A DNA stretch of 64,000 nucleotides, from assembly GCA_002340355.1 (NCBI GenBank), contig DDLX01000040.1, forward strand, positions 209,959-273,958. The letters run 5' to 3'. Source of the DNA: Cytophagales bacterium UBA2561. GTDB taxonomy: Bacteria; Bacteroidota; Bacteroidia; Cytophagales; Thermoflexibacteraceae. Position 1 is the stretch's first letter, and each line of letters begins with the position of its first letter. Positions 26,474-34,999 of the stretch are shown here, one piece after another. The position numbers and the translations under genes were made by a program. The notes under the pieces were generated by a model that was not told the DNA's origin, did no database searches, and was given only the letters and a program-made list of their open reading frames with translations.

Positions 26474-27553
26474 ATGGAAGAGCAATTAGAAGAACTTCGT
26501 AGCCAAATCAATAAGATTGATGACCAACTATTAGGCTTGTTCAATGAACGCATGAAGTTGGTACAAGACGTAGGCAAATTAAAGCGTACTAATAACGCCG
26601 TGATTTACCGTCCCGAGCGTGAAAAAGCGATTCTTGACCGTCTGATAAAACAAAATCAGAAAGCTAATGGTCTATTACGTCCTCATGCTATTGAGGTACT
26701 TTTTTTAGAGCTATTTTCAGTGAGTCGTAATTTTGAATTACCTGAACGCGTAGCCTACCTCGGACCTGAAGGAAGTTTTACACACCAAGCTGCTGAAAGT
26801 CGATTTGGTGGAATCAGCGATTATATTGCCTTGAGTTCAATCAAAGCGGTTTTTGAAAGTGTTACTACTGACCGAACTCGATTCGGAGTTATTCCTATCG
26901 AAAATAATCGAGAAGGATCAGTCAGTGAAAGTATTGATCTATTGGGCAAAACGGATGTGAAAATTGTTGCCGAAATTCCGATGAATATTCATTTTACATT
27001 TGCCTCTGAAGAAGATGATGTAAGTAATATTCGGCGTATTTATTCTAAAGACATTGCATTTCGCCAATGCCGTAAATTCTTAGGAGAATATTTTTCGCGT
27101 AGTGTCGAAATGATTCCTGTTACCTCAACTTCTAAGGCAGCACAACTGGCTAAAAGTGAACCAAATGCAGGAGCAATCTGCTCAGAAGTTGCCGCTAAGA
27201 TTAATGGTTTACCGATTGTTTTTGAGAATATCGAAGATAGCGCACGAAATCGAACACGTTTCTTGATTATTAGTAAGGATTTCATCAATCAACAGGGGGA
27301 AAATAATAAAACCAGTATCATTGCAAAAGTGGATGATAAGGCAGGGAGTTTGGTTGCATTACTTCAAGATTTCAATGTGGCAGGAATTAATATTTGTAAG
27401 ATTGACAGCCGTCCACTCCGAGAAGGAAATGATTTCAAATATTGGTTTTTAATTGATTTTGATGGACACTTTGAAGATCAGAATGTCAAATATGTTGTTG
27501 AAAAAAATCAAGGTCAAATTAAGTGGTTAGGTTCTTATACTAAAATGCTTTAA
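26474..27553 (+). CDS. pheA: bifunctional chorismate mutase/prephenate dehydratase (P-protein)
   Basis: Converts chorismate to prephenate and prephenate to phenylpyruvate in phenylalanine synthesis. Residues 1-90 are an AroQ-type chorismate mutase (LRSQINKIDDQLLGLFNERM, then RLIKQNQKANGLL). Residues 95-275 are the prephenate dehydratase, with YLGPEGSFTHQAA, FGVIPIENNREGSVSESIDL and the catalytic Thr motif ARNRTRFLII. Residues 280-359 are the ACT domain (KTSIIAKVDDKAGSLVALLQ) for phenylalanine feedback. The start MEEQLEELRS at 26474 is preferred over an upstream in-frame ATG at 26423, since the latter adds a non-homologous hydrophobic leader. The length is then about 359 residues, normal for the family. 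Confidence 0.94.
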   Translation: MEEQLEELRSQINKIDDQLLGLFNERMKLVQDVGKLKRTNNAVIYRPEREKAILDRLIKQNQKANGLLRPHAIEVLFLELFSVSRNFELPERVAYLGPEGSFTHQAAESRFGGISDYIALSSIKAVFESVTTDRTRFGVIPIENNREGSVSESIDLLGKTDVKIVAEIPMNIHFTFASEEDDVSNIRRIYSKDIAFRQCRKFLGEYFSRSVEMIPVTSTSKAAQLAKSEPNAGAICSEVAAKINGLPIVFENIEDSARNRTRFLIISKDFINQQGENNKTSIIAKVDDKAGSLVALLQDFNVAGINICKIDSRPLREGNDFKYWFLIDFDGHFEDQNVKYVVEKNQGQIKWLGSYTKML

Positions 27554-27568
27554 AGCAAGATCTATATC

Positions 27569-27611
27569 AAAAAAACCTATAGGATATTTAGCAATCTTAT
27601 AGGTTTTTTTT
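27569..27611. terminator. bidirectional terminator between pheA and sucD
   Basis: AAAAAACCTATA (27569-27580) and TATAGGTTTTTT (from 27598) form a 12-bp stem flanked by A and T runs. It lies between the convergent pheA and sucD stop codons and can serve both. Confidence 0.82.
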
Positions 27612-27634
27612 GGATGTAAAGAAAAGACAGAAGC

Positions 27635-28507
27635 TTATTTCTCAAGGGCTTTCACCATAGTTTCACCAAGTTCAGCAGGTGAAGCAACAACATATAGTCC
27701 ACACTCTTCCATGATTTTCATTTTTGCTTCAGCGGTATCATCTGCACCACCAATGATTGCACCTGCGTGTCCCATTCGGCGACCTGGAGGGGCTGTTTGT
27801 CCTGCAATGAATCCAACTACTGGCTTTGTACCATTTTCTTTAATCCACCGAGCTGCATCAGCTTCCATGCTTCCACCAATTTCCCCAATCATGATAATAC
27901 CCTCAGTTTCAGGGTCATTCATCAATAATTCAACAGCATCTTTAGTAGTTGTTCCAATGATAGGGTCACCACCAATTCCGATACAAGTTGACTGTCCTAA
28001 ACCTGCTTTAGTAATTTGATCAACCGCTTCATAAGTCAATGTACCAGAACGAGAAACGATACCAATTTTACCAGGATTATGAATAAAGCCAGGCATAATA
28101 CCTACTTTGGCTTCGCCAGGGGTGATAACTCCAGGACAATTTGGACCCACTAATCGAGTTTCTTTATCCTTTAAGAAATTCTTAACGGTTACCATATCCT
28201 TTACAGGAATGCCTTCAGTAATGGCAATGACTACCTTAATACCTGCTGCTGCCGCTTCCATAATCGCATCACCCGCAAACGCTGGGGGAACGAAAATAAC
28301 TGAAACGTCTGCGCCTGCTTGTTCAACCGCATCGGCAACAGTATTAAATACAGGACGGTCTAAGTGGGTGCTTCCACCTTTTCCAGGAGTTACTCCCCCT
28401 ACAACATTTGTCCCATACTCAATCATTTGGCTGGCATGAAACGTACCTTCAGAGCCTGTAAATCCCTGAACAATTACTTTGGAATCCTTATTGACTAATA
28501 CACTCAT
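27635..28507 (-). CDS. sucD: succinyl-CoA synthetase subunit alpha
   Basis: The alpha subunit of succinate-CoA ligase in the TCA cycle. A 290-residue protein with the N-terminal CoA-binding Rossmann domain (VIVQGFTGSEGTFHASQMIE), the GPNCPGVI block near residue 122, and the phosphohistidine loop GRRMGHAGAIIGG near 245, where the His is transiently phosphorylated. The catalytic motifs and length are standard. The beta-subunit gene sucC is not in this window, so the two subunits are encoded apart, as is common in Bacteroidota. Confidence 0.96.
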   Translation of the reverse strand: MSVLVNKDSKVIVQGFTGSEGTFHASQMIEYGTNVVGGVTPGKGGSTHLDRPVFNTVADAVEQAGADVSVIFVPPAFAGDAIMEAAAAGIKVVIAITEGIPVKDMVTVKNFLKDKETRLVGPNCPGVITPGEAKVGIMPGFIHNPGKIGIVSRSGTLTYEAVDQITKAGLGQSTCIGIGGDPIIGTTTKDAVELLMNDPETEGIIMIGEIGGSMEADAARWIKENGTKPVVGFIAGQTAPPGRRMGHAGAIIGGADDTAEAKMKIMEECGLYVVASPAELGETMVKALEK

Positions 28508-28767
28508 AATCCGTTTTTACGTTTTTAACCTGTCGGAGATTGTTGTGCGAATATTTTTTAGATATAACGGAAGGTAAAACTTAGTTCGCTGGCTTTGCAC
28601 AAAAATAGAATTTTGAGGTTAAAAATTAAGGTTTGCTCAAAAATTTTAAATAGAAAAGACTTACAAATTTCACTTTTCCTTGTAACTTGTAGGCTAATTC
28701 ACCACACTAAAATCCTAAAACATCTTCATTATCAGTTCAATCCAAATCAAATTAAAAATTGATTGCC

Positions 28768-29421
28768 ATGAAATCATCTCCCTTTGCTAAGTTTAAAGAA
28801 TTTCCTAATATGGAGACTGCCACACCAATTCTTGAGATGCTAAAACAATATCATCTTCCAATAAGGGTAATTCAGAATCGGGCTACATTTGATGGTGTTC
28901 TTGGAGTCGAACACCCTGAAAGAGTTGAGTTGCAAATTCAATTAAATCATTTCGAAAAAGCACGGGAAATAATTGAAAATGAAATGATCTTGCCAGTCTA
29001 TGCTACCCAAAAGGATTATTATTTATTCAATTTTTCGGATGACGAATTATACGAGGTCTTACTTAAATCGGACGAGTGGGGTGAATTTGATTATGTTTTA
29101 GCAAAAAAAATCTTGCAAGACCGAGGCAGAACAATTGATGAGGATTTTTTGGAAGTACACCAAAAACAACGCCTTAAAGATTTGGCTCAACCTGATACCT
29201 CCTCCTCCACTTTTGTACCTGCTGGATATATTTTTGCCTTATTGGGTGGCTTTTTAGGAATATTAATTGGTTGGATGTTATGGACACAAACGAAAATACT
29301 ACCTAATGGTCATCGTATTCCAATGTACTCAGAAGAAGATAGAAGACATGGCAAAATTATTTTTGGTATTGGAATAGTTATACTATTAACTTCTTTGATT
29401 TTGGAGTTTATAATTCTATAA
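28768..29421 (+). CDS. DUF2007-domain membrane protein
   Basis: A 217-residue protein. Residues 5-75 resemble the DUF2007 'putative signal transducing' fold (LEMLKQYHLPIRVIQNRATF, with FEKAREIIENEM ending the domain). A charged middle follows, then two membrane segments near the C-terminus (AGYIFALLGGFLGILIGWML and KIIFGIGIVILLTSLILEFI). The start MKSSPF at 28768 is preferred over an ATG three codons upstream. It is a single-gene unit; the function is unknown. Confidence 0.72.
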   Translation: MKSSPFAKFKEFPNMETATPILEMLKQYHLPIRVIQNRATFDGVLGVEHPERVELQIQLNHFEKAREIIENEMILPVYATQKDYYLFNFSDDELYEVLLKSDEWGEFDYVLAKKILQDRGRTIDEDFLEVHQKQRLKDLAQPDTSSSTFVPAGYIFALLGGFLGILIGWMLWTQTKILPNGHRIPMYSEEDRRHGKIIFGIGIVILLTSLILEFIIL

Positions 29422-29657
29422 TTATTAGTAAAATGTATTATTTTTATATGCCTTATTCAGTACAAACTTTATCCCATTATAATATTTTAGACACTTAATT
29501 TTGATATAAATTGTGTACTTAGACACAATGTTTTACATATTTCAAGTTTTATATTACATTTGGTTAGTATAGCTTCAAGTAATTTATTATCAAATATATA
29601 GCTTGAAATTAAGCTGTAATAATTAAAAAGTATTCTCTTTACTAAAGAACTAACCTC

Positions 29658-30479
29658 ATGAATAAAATTTGTTTCATTCTATTATTATTTTTTCTCAAAG
29701 GTACAAACGGATATTCCCAAATCGTGGATACTCTCATTAAAGTAAATGATCATCAATTACATTTTAAAGTTATCCAAGGAAATGGTACACCTATTCTTTT
29801 TGAGTCTGGTAATGGTGATGATGGTTCTGTATGGGAGCCTCTTCTGCAAGATATTCATCAACAAACAGGGGCTACATTAATCACTTATGACAGAGCAGGT
29901 TTAGGTAAAAGCGGAATTGATACAACCCAGATTTCCTTTAAAAATGAAGCTAAAAACTTGAAAAAAGCATTACGAAAGTTAGGATACCAACAAAATTATT
30001 TTCTGGTTGCTCATTCCTTTGGTAGTTTCTATGCTTCCGAATTTTCTCAAATAAATAGAAATCGAATAACTGGAGCGGTGTTTATTGATGTTACAACTCC
30101 TTGTAACTTTACCTTTGAATATGCTTCCAAAGTAAAAAAATCCATATCAGCCCAGAATTGGCAGTTAATCAAACAATATAAAGCAGGGCTATATTATGTA
30201 CTGATCAGGTTTCCTGAAATTTCAAAATATATGTCAGAGCGATTTATCTCAGCTTCAATTCCTTTGACATTAATTGCGGCTGGCATTCACCAACCAACTG
30301 CAGAAATTGGAGAAACCGAACAAGATATAATAAACATGGAAAATTGTTTAAAAGAATTTGGCAATCTTCCCAATCATAAATATGTGTTAGCTCCTAACAC
30401 AGCGCATAAAGTTTGGAAAAAAAATCCTGAACTTGTGATCAAAGAAATAATAACACTTTACAAACAAACTTCAAAATAA
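29658..30479 (+). CDS. secreted alpha/beta hydrolase
   Basis: A 273-residue alpha/beta-hydrolase-fold enzyme. A signal peptide (residues 1-20, ILLLFFLKGTNGYS) suggests export. The oxyanion-side block is ILFESGNGDDGSVW and the nucleophile elbow is VAHSFGSFYASEF (Ser near residue 120). The acid and His lie near FIDVTTP and NTAHKVW (His near 254). YDRAGLGKSG near residue 78 is typical of the lipase/esterase-like subclass. It precedes the arsR operon by about 100 bp with no clear link. Substrate unknown. Confidence 0.82.
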   Translation: MNKICFILLLFFLKGTNGYSQIVDTLIKVNDHQLHFKVIQGNGTPILFESGNGDDGSVWEPLLQDIHQQTGATLITYDRAGLGKSGIDTTQISFKNEAKNLKKALRKLGYQQNYFLVAHSFGSFYASEFSQINRNRITGAVFIDVTTPCNFTFEYASKVKKSISAQNWQLIKQYKAGLYYVLIRFPEISKYMSERFISASIPLTLIAAGIHQPTAEIGETEQDIINMENCLKEFGNLPNHKYVLAPNTAHKVWKKNPELVIKEIITLYKQTSK

Positions 30480-30550
30480 TTTAGGACATAACACAAAAAC
30501 CTAATTTTTATAAATAATCTAAAAATAAGTCCAATAATCTCTTAAAATAA

Positions 30551-30577
30551 AATCTTATCGTATATTTGCGATTAAGT
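30551..30577 (+). promoter_or_regulatory. ars operon promoter with imperfect dyad
   Basis: TATATTTG at 30561-30568 matches the Bacteroidota -7 consensus TAnnTTTG and ends nine bases before the arsR ATG at 30578, so the transcript would be nearly leaderless. It is centred in an imperfect dyad, AATCTTATCG with GCGATTAAG. This is a plausible ArsR operator, since ArsR repressors bind dyads over their own promoter. No -33 element was seen. Confidence 0.5.
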
Positions 30578-30883
30578 ATGAGACCAACAAAAGAAAATAT
30601 CAATTACTCTAATGAATCAGTAGAGTTGGCTAAGCTGGCAAAGGCATTATCGCATCCTGTGCGTATTGCTATTTTGGATGAGTTGCGTTCGCATTCTTGT
30701 TGTTATACAGGAGATTTAACTGAAAAATTTCCTTTGGCTCAATCGACTATTTCACAACATTTGAAAGAATTAAAAAATGCTGGATTGATTCAAGGTGAAT
30801 TAAATCCTCCTAAGATCAAATATTGCATCAATATAGAAAATTGGAAGAGAGCTAAGAAAACATTTTCTCAATTTTTCGATTAA
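30578..30883 (+). CDS. arsR: ArsR-family metalloregulator
   Basis: A 101-residue winged-helix repressor that probably senses As(III) or an organoarsenical and controls the operon that follows. The HTH region is VELAKLAKALSHPVRIAILD, and the recognition helix segment is LAQSTISQHLKELKNAGLI. A Cys pair in RSHSCCYTGDL (residues about 44-45) is a candidate metal-binding site. The ATG at 30578 is used; an upstream in-frame TTG at 30566 lies inside the -7 promoter element and is rejected. The thioredoxin-like, arsF and arsG genes follow on the same strand. Confidence 0.87.
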   Translation: MRPTKENINYSNESVELAKLAKALSHPVRIAILDELRSHSCCYTGDLTEKFPLAQSTISQHLKELKNAGLIQGELNPPKIKYCINIENWKRAKKTFSQFFD

Positions 30884-30937
30884 AATTTTTTTCACATAAA
30901 TCATCGTTTGTTTACGATATACATAACATAAAAAATT

Positions 30938-31174
30938 ATGACTAAAACAATTAAAATCTTAGGCACTGGCTGCCCAAAATGTAAGACCGTAACGACTCTA
31001 GTTGAAGAAGTGGTTAATGAGCAAAATATAGAAGCTACCATTGAGAAAGTAGAAGACATCATGAAAATTATGGAGTATAATGTCATGACTACTCCCGCTG
31101 TGGTGATTGATGATGAAATAAAAATCAAAGGTCGAATCCCAAGCAAAACGGAATTAGTATCCTTACTGAAATAA
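30938..31174 (+). CDS. small thioredoxin-fold redox protein
   Basis: A 78-residue 'redox-active disulfide protein 2'-type mini-thioredoxin. The active site is GTGCPKCKT (Cys11 and Cys14 region). The cis-Pro loop is MTTPAVVIDD near residue 50. No signal peptide, so cytoplasmic. Such proteins accompany arsR and permease genes in Bacteroidota ars operons and may reduce or deliver arsenicals. It lies 54 bp after arsR. Confidence 0.87.
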   Translation: MTKTIKILGTGCPKCKTVTTLVEEVVNEQNIEATIEKVEDIMKIMEYNVMTTPAVVIDDEIKIKGRIPSKTELVSLLK

Positions 31175-31188
31175 GGAACATTCCTTAT

Positions 31189-31296
31189 ACAATAGTTCGT
31201 AAGTTTTTTGTTAATATGATTTGATGAAAATCAATATTTTAATCCCCTAAAAGTTTAAAACTATTGGAGGATTAGGTCAAACTTACAAACTATTGT
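31189..31296. repeat. long inverted repeat between thioredoxin and arsF genes
   Basis: ACAATAGTTCGTAAGTTT (31189-31206) and AAACTTACAAACTATTGT (31279-31296) are inverted with one mismatch in 18. Inside them TAATCCCCTAA and TTGGAGGATTA pair with two mismatches, so the whole 108 bp can fold as one long hairpin. It may be a small mobile repeat or a processing/attenuation element inside the ars operon. Confidence 0.65.
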
Positions 31297-31380
31297 TATA
31301 GTAACTAATCAGTTATTTAATTGAATATTACATTTTACTATTTTACCTTAAAATATATCACTTTTAAATCCCAAAAAGTC

Positions 31381-31815
31381 ATGAAGCTAATTAAAATTTT
31401 GAGTATGTCTCTGCTATTTTGTTTGTTTGCTTTTATAGGTAAAGCCCAAAATACTACACTAGGAAACACCGCTAAATCAAATCAAATAGAAGTGATTGAC
31501 TTTCATTCAACTCATCGCTGTTTCACTTGTAATGCCATTGAAAAGCACACCAAATACACATTAGATACCTACTTTCAGAAGGAATTAGAGGAAGGAAAAA
31601 TTGTTTTTAAGGTGATTAATGTTGATGATGAAAAGAATTATACGATTAGTGAAAAATTTAAAGCTTCTGGAACAGCACTATTCCTAAATATAACCCAAAA
31701 TGGAAAAGAAAAAGCCATTGATCTGACCAATTTTGCGTTTATGAAAGGAAAAGATAAGACGGCTTTCTCAGAACAATTGAAATCCAAAATTGAAGTAGAA
31801 TTAAATAATTTATAA
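31381..31815 (+). CDS. arsF: ArsF-family thioredoxin-like periplasmic protein
   Basis: A 144-residue exported protein with a signal peptide (residues 1-21, LLFCLFAFIGKAQ) and a thioredoxin-like domain. The CxxC motif is in DFHSTHRCFTCNAIEKHT near residue 50. It matches the 'nitrophenyl compound nitroreductase subunit ArsF' family described from Bacteroides ars operons, proposed to act with ArsG on nitro-aromatic arsenicals; that is family knowledge, not shown here. The ATG at 31381 begins the signal peptide and is chosen over an in-frame TTG at 31321. The stop codon overlaps the arsG start (TAATG). Confidence 0.82.
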   Translation: MKLIKILSMSLLFCLFAFIGKAQNTTLGNTAKSNQIEVIDFHSTHRCFTCNAIEKHTKYTLDTYFQKELEEGKIVFKVINVDDEKNYTISEKFKASGTALFLNITQNGKEKAIDLTNFAFMKGKDKTAFSEQLKSKIEVELNNL

Positions 31816-32522
31816 TGGAATTTCTACAATCAATTTTAGAAAACTACAATTTTCCGATTTTATCCGCCCTGATACTTGGACTAATGACTGCCATTAGTCC
31901 ATGTCCTTTAGCTACAAATATTACGGCTACGGCTTTCATTTCCAAAAATATTACTAACAAGAAAAAAGTATTCTTAAATGGTATTGTCTATGCTTTGGGT
32001 AGAGCATGTAGTTATACCTTAATTGGATTCGTACTTTATTTTGGAGCTAGTAAGTTTCATATTGCCCGCTTTTTTAATCAAAATGGAGAGAAATATTTAA
32101 GTATCTTATTAATCGTAATTGGTTTATCCATGATTGGAATAATCAAGTTCTCTTTCCTAGAAAAATTAAATCTACAAGCTAATCTATCAGAAAAGCTTAA
32201 AGATAAAGGACTATTAGGCAGCTTCTTAATTGGAGTAGTGTTTGCCTTGGCATTTTGTCCGTATAGCGGTGCCTTATTTTTCGGAATGCTTATCCCAATG
32301 ACTATTTCTGCTATAGACGGACTATACTTACCTGTTATTTTTGCTTTAGGGACGGCTTTACCCGTTATTTTGTTTACTTATTTATTGGCATTTGCTACCA
32401 GTCAAATCGGTATTTTTTATTCTAAAATTGCAAAAGTAGAAAAGGTTATGCGTTGGATTGCAGGCATTGTTTTTATTCTTACGGGATTATACTACGCCTT
32501 TATCTTTCTAGGTTTTATTTAG
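31815..32522 (+). CDS. arsG: ArsG-family membrane transporter (DsbD/CcdA-like)
   Basis: A 235-residue inner-membrane protein of the DsbD/CcdA/LysE-like fold, with about six membrane segments. Conserved Cys-Pro motifs are AISPCPLATN near residue 29 and AFCPYSGALFFG near 148, each in a membrane segment. It resembles the 'aromatic aminobenzylarsenical efflux permease ArsG' family. Translation is coupled to arsF by the TAATG overlap at 31813-31817. The pair probably passes electrons or substrate between the membrane protein and the exported CxxC protein. It is followed by a MITE-like repeat. Confidence 0.82.
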   Translation: MEFLQSILENYNFPILSALILGLMTAISPCPLATNITATAFISKNITNKKKVFLNGIVYALGRACSYTLIGFVLYFGASKFHIARFFNQNGEKYLSILLIVIGLSMIGIIKFSFLEKLNLQANLSEKLKDKGLLGSFLIGVVFALAFCPYSGALFFGMLIPMTISAIDGLYLPVIFALGTALPVILFTYLLAFATSQIGIFYSKIAKVEKVMRWIAGIVFILTGLYYAFIFLGFI

Positions 32523-32610
32523 GCAATTTTTGTGTCAAAATATCTGAAAAGGAACAAAAGACATAGAAAAGTTATTTTTAGAGCTGGAATATTTCACTTA
32601 TACTTGAATT

Positions 32611-32783
32611 TACTCTACCTTACTAAAATTTTATTGATTTACAAATTACTGATTATCAATTAGATTAAATCAAATTTAATTTTTCCATAGCGGTGGGTTT
32701 GCAAATCCACCTCAATAAACAAAGATTTTTAAATAATTTTAATACTAAATATATTTTATAAATCATTTTTAGTAGAATAGAGT
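32611..32783. repeat. MITE-like intergenic repeat, copy 4
   Basis: The best-preserved long copy, about 173 bp. Its ends are inverted: TACTCTACCTTACTAAAATT on the left and, read on the other strand, TACTCTATTCTACTAAAAAT on the right. The centre has TTTTTCCATAGCGGTGGG (from 32680) with TTTGCAAATCCAC. The flanks AAATTTAATTTTTCCATAG and TTTAAATAATTTTAATACTA match copy 1. It follows the arsG stop codon. Confidence 0.7.
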
Positions 32784-32891
32784 AACTTGAATCTATAATC
32801 AGATAAGTGATCATTTCAAAAATCCAGACTGAATTTGACTTAAAACCAAACATCTACTAAAATCAGAGTGTTTTATAGAAAAAATTTCCTA

Positions 32892-33473
32892 ATGAATAAC
32901 TACGTAAATATATATACAGAAGCTGTTCCGAATCCTAATTCACTAAAATTTGTGGTCAATTCGATGCTCACTAGTCCCAACTCCGCAGGAAGAGATTACG
33001 CCAAAGCAGACGAAACTACAGATTCACCATTAGCAGAAGAATTGTTCAAATACGAGTTCACGAAACGAATTTTTATTGCCAAAAATTTTATTACACTTAC
33101 CAAACCTAATGGCATTGAGTGGGATGAAATTACGCCTATCGTTCGAAATTTCCTCAAAAATTATCTTGAAGAAGGCTCTCCTATTTTTTCAGATGATGCT
33201 TCTACAAATTCAGAAATTAATCCTGATGATTCGGAAGTGGTCAAAAAAATCAAAGGTATTTTGGATGAATATGTTCGCCCGGCTATCGAAGGGGATGGTG
33301 GTGCCATTACATTTCATTCTTTTGATGAGGAAAAAGGCATTGTACAGGTTAATCTAGAAGGAGCGTGTAGTGGGTGTCCCTCCTCCACGATTACACTCAA
33401 AGCAGGCATTGAAAATTTATTAAAACGAATGCTTCCTAATCAAATCACGGAGGTTGTTGCTCAAGGAATTTAA
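32892..33473 (+). CDS. NifU-like (Nfu) iron-sulfur carrier
   Basis: A 193-residue Fe-S scaffold/carrier. Residues 1-90 form the Nfu N-terminal domain (YVNIYTEAVPNPNSLKFVVN). Residues about 115-190 form the NifU C-terminal domain with the CxxC cluster ligand motif GACSGCPSSTITLKAGIENL. This two-domain form is widespread in Bacteroidota and in mitochondria. The start MNNYVNIY at 32892 is used; an ATG eight codons upstream adds non-conserved residues. It probably works with the sufS-type pathway encoded elsewhere in this window. Confidence 0.9.
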   Translation: MNNYVNIYTEAVPNPNSLKFVVNSMLTSPNSAGRDYAKADETTDSPLAEELFKYEFTKRIFIAKNFITLTKPNGIEWDEITPIVRNFLKNYLEEGSPIFSDDASTNSEINPDDSEVVKKIKGILDEYVRPAIEGDGGAITFHSFDEEKGIVQVNLEGACSGCPSSTITLKAGIENLLKRMLPNQITEVVAQGI

Positions 33474-33732
33474 TTTTTGGAATAACTAAGATTTTTCTAC
33501 AACCATTCCTTATTTTCTAACTCTCCAAGTCTTTAGAATATTTGGAGAGTTAAATTCATAAACCTTACCTACAAAATCTTTTAAGCAACCTCTTAATACT
33601 CACAAAAATTTTTCGATAAACAAATAATGCTTATCTGTCATATTTGTTAAACTTTATATCTTTCTAAAAAATGACATAAAATCTTCGAAAAATAGTGCAT
33701 GAATTTGCATCATAAGTATTCGGTGATTACCA

Positions 33733-34866
33733 TTGTGTCCAAATTTGTGCTATCAAGATCAAACAGAAATATTGGAACACAAGACATATTATTATCCCCA
33801 AAAATTTGAACTGGAAAATGGCAAAACCTTGCCTGAATTTGAACTAGTGTACCACACATGGGGAACATTCGATCCCCAAAAAAATAATGTAGTTTGGATT
33901 TGTCATGCTCTTACAGGCAACGCCGACCCTTCGGATTGGTGGAAAGGCTTAGTTGGAGAAAATGACTTATTTAATCCCAAAGACTATTTTATTATTTGTG
34001 CTAATGTATTAGGATCTCCTTATGGTTCGACGAGTCCACTAAGTATTAATCCCGAAACCCAACAGAAATATTATACAGAGTTTCCCGCTGTCACGATTCG
34101 AGATATGGTACGAGCCTTTGACTTATTACGTAAAGAGCTGGGAATTGAAAGAATTTATATGGGTTTAGGGGGTTCTTTAGGTGGACAACAAGTCGTAGAA
34201 TGGGCAATTATGCAACCTGATATCTTTGATAATCTGGTATTAATGGCAACAAATGCACAACATTCACCTTGGGGAATTGCCTTCAACGAAACCCAACGTA
34301 TGGCAATTTATGCTGATCCTACATGGAACGAACATCGGGATGATGCAGGACAAGCAGGACTTGAAGCGGCTCGTGCTACAGCGCTACTTTCGTATCGAAC
34401 TTACGAAATGTATGAATTAGCACAGAAAGAACAAACTCATGAGAAATTAGCTGATTACAAAGCTTCTAGTTATCAACGTTATCAAGGTTTAAAGTTAGTC
34501 AATCGTTTTAATGTGCATTGTTATCTCACCTTAGCCAATGCAATGGACTCACATAATGTTGCACGCGGACGAGGCTCAATTCAGAATGCTTTACGTCAAG
34601 TCAAAGCTCGTACTCAAGTCATTGGCGTAACCACAGATATGCTTTTCCCGATTCCTGAACAACGCACTTTGACCGAACATATTCCGAATGCCCGATTAGT
34701 CGAGATTCATTCTCGTTATGGGCATGATGGCTTTTTGGTTGAAACTCCTAGTCTTACCGATGTGATTGGTAAATTTATGGAAGACTATGTCCCTCTTGCT
34801 TTTGTCCGTTCCAATGATCATAAAGTAGTAGTCGATTACAGCAAACCCAAAATACCTCAAAAATAG
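33733..34866 (+). CDS. metX: homoserine O-acetyltransferase, non-ATG start
   Basis: Acetylates homoserine from acetyl-CoA for methionine synthesis. A 377-residue alpha/beta-hydrolase-fold enzyme. LTGNADPSDWW is near residue 61. The nucleophile Ser is in GLGGSLGGQQVVEWA near 148. The Asp is in TTDMLFPIPEQ near 301 and the His in SRYGHDGFLVE near 330. SPYGSTSPLSINPET near 95 is typical of the acetyltransferase. The frame opens after a TGA at 33724-33726 and has no ATG before conserved sequence. Starts must be TTG at 33733 or 33745. Either start is unusual. No SAM riboswitch was recognised upstream. Confidence 0.9.
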   Translation: MCPNLCYQDQTEILEHKTYYYPQKFELENGKTLPEFELVYHTWGTFDPQKNNVVWICHALTGNADPSDWWKGLVGENDLFNPKDYFIICANVLGSPYGSTSPLSINPETQQKYYTEFPAVTIRDMVRAFDLLRKELGIERIYMGLGGSLGGQQVVEWAIMQPDIFDNLVLMATNAQHSPWGIAFNETQRMAIYADPTWNEHRDDAGQAGLEAARATALLSYRTYEMYELAQKEQTHEKLADYKASSYQRYQGLKLVNRFNVHCYLTLANAMDSHNVARGRGSIQNALRQVKARTQVIGVTTDMLFPIPEQRTLTEHIPNARLVEIHSRYGHDGFLVETPSLTDVIGKFMEDYVPLAFVRSNDHKVVVDYSKPKIPQK

Positions 34867-34923
34867 GGTTTTAGTTCAGAAAGAAAATAAATTAAGGATT
34901 CGATAGTTATTAAAGAAATAAAA

Positions 34924-34962
34924 TTAAAGACCTCTCAAATCAAAACTTGACAGGTCTTTAAA
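34924..34962 (+). terminator. terminator after metX
   Basis: TTAAAGACCTCTCAA (34924-34938) and TTGACAGGTCTTTAA (34948-34962) form a 15-bp stem with one mismatch and a 9-base loop. It lies 58 bases after the metX stop codon. Confidence 0.78.
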
Positions 34963-34999
34963 TATCTCAAAAGATTTTTCCTCTAAACTTTTTTGAATA

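Noticed and set aside
33474..33732. Possible SAM riboswitch upstream of metX
   Set aside because: No conserved SAM-class blocks or kink-turn-like pairing could be recognised in the leader.
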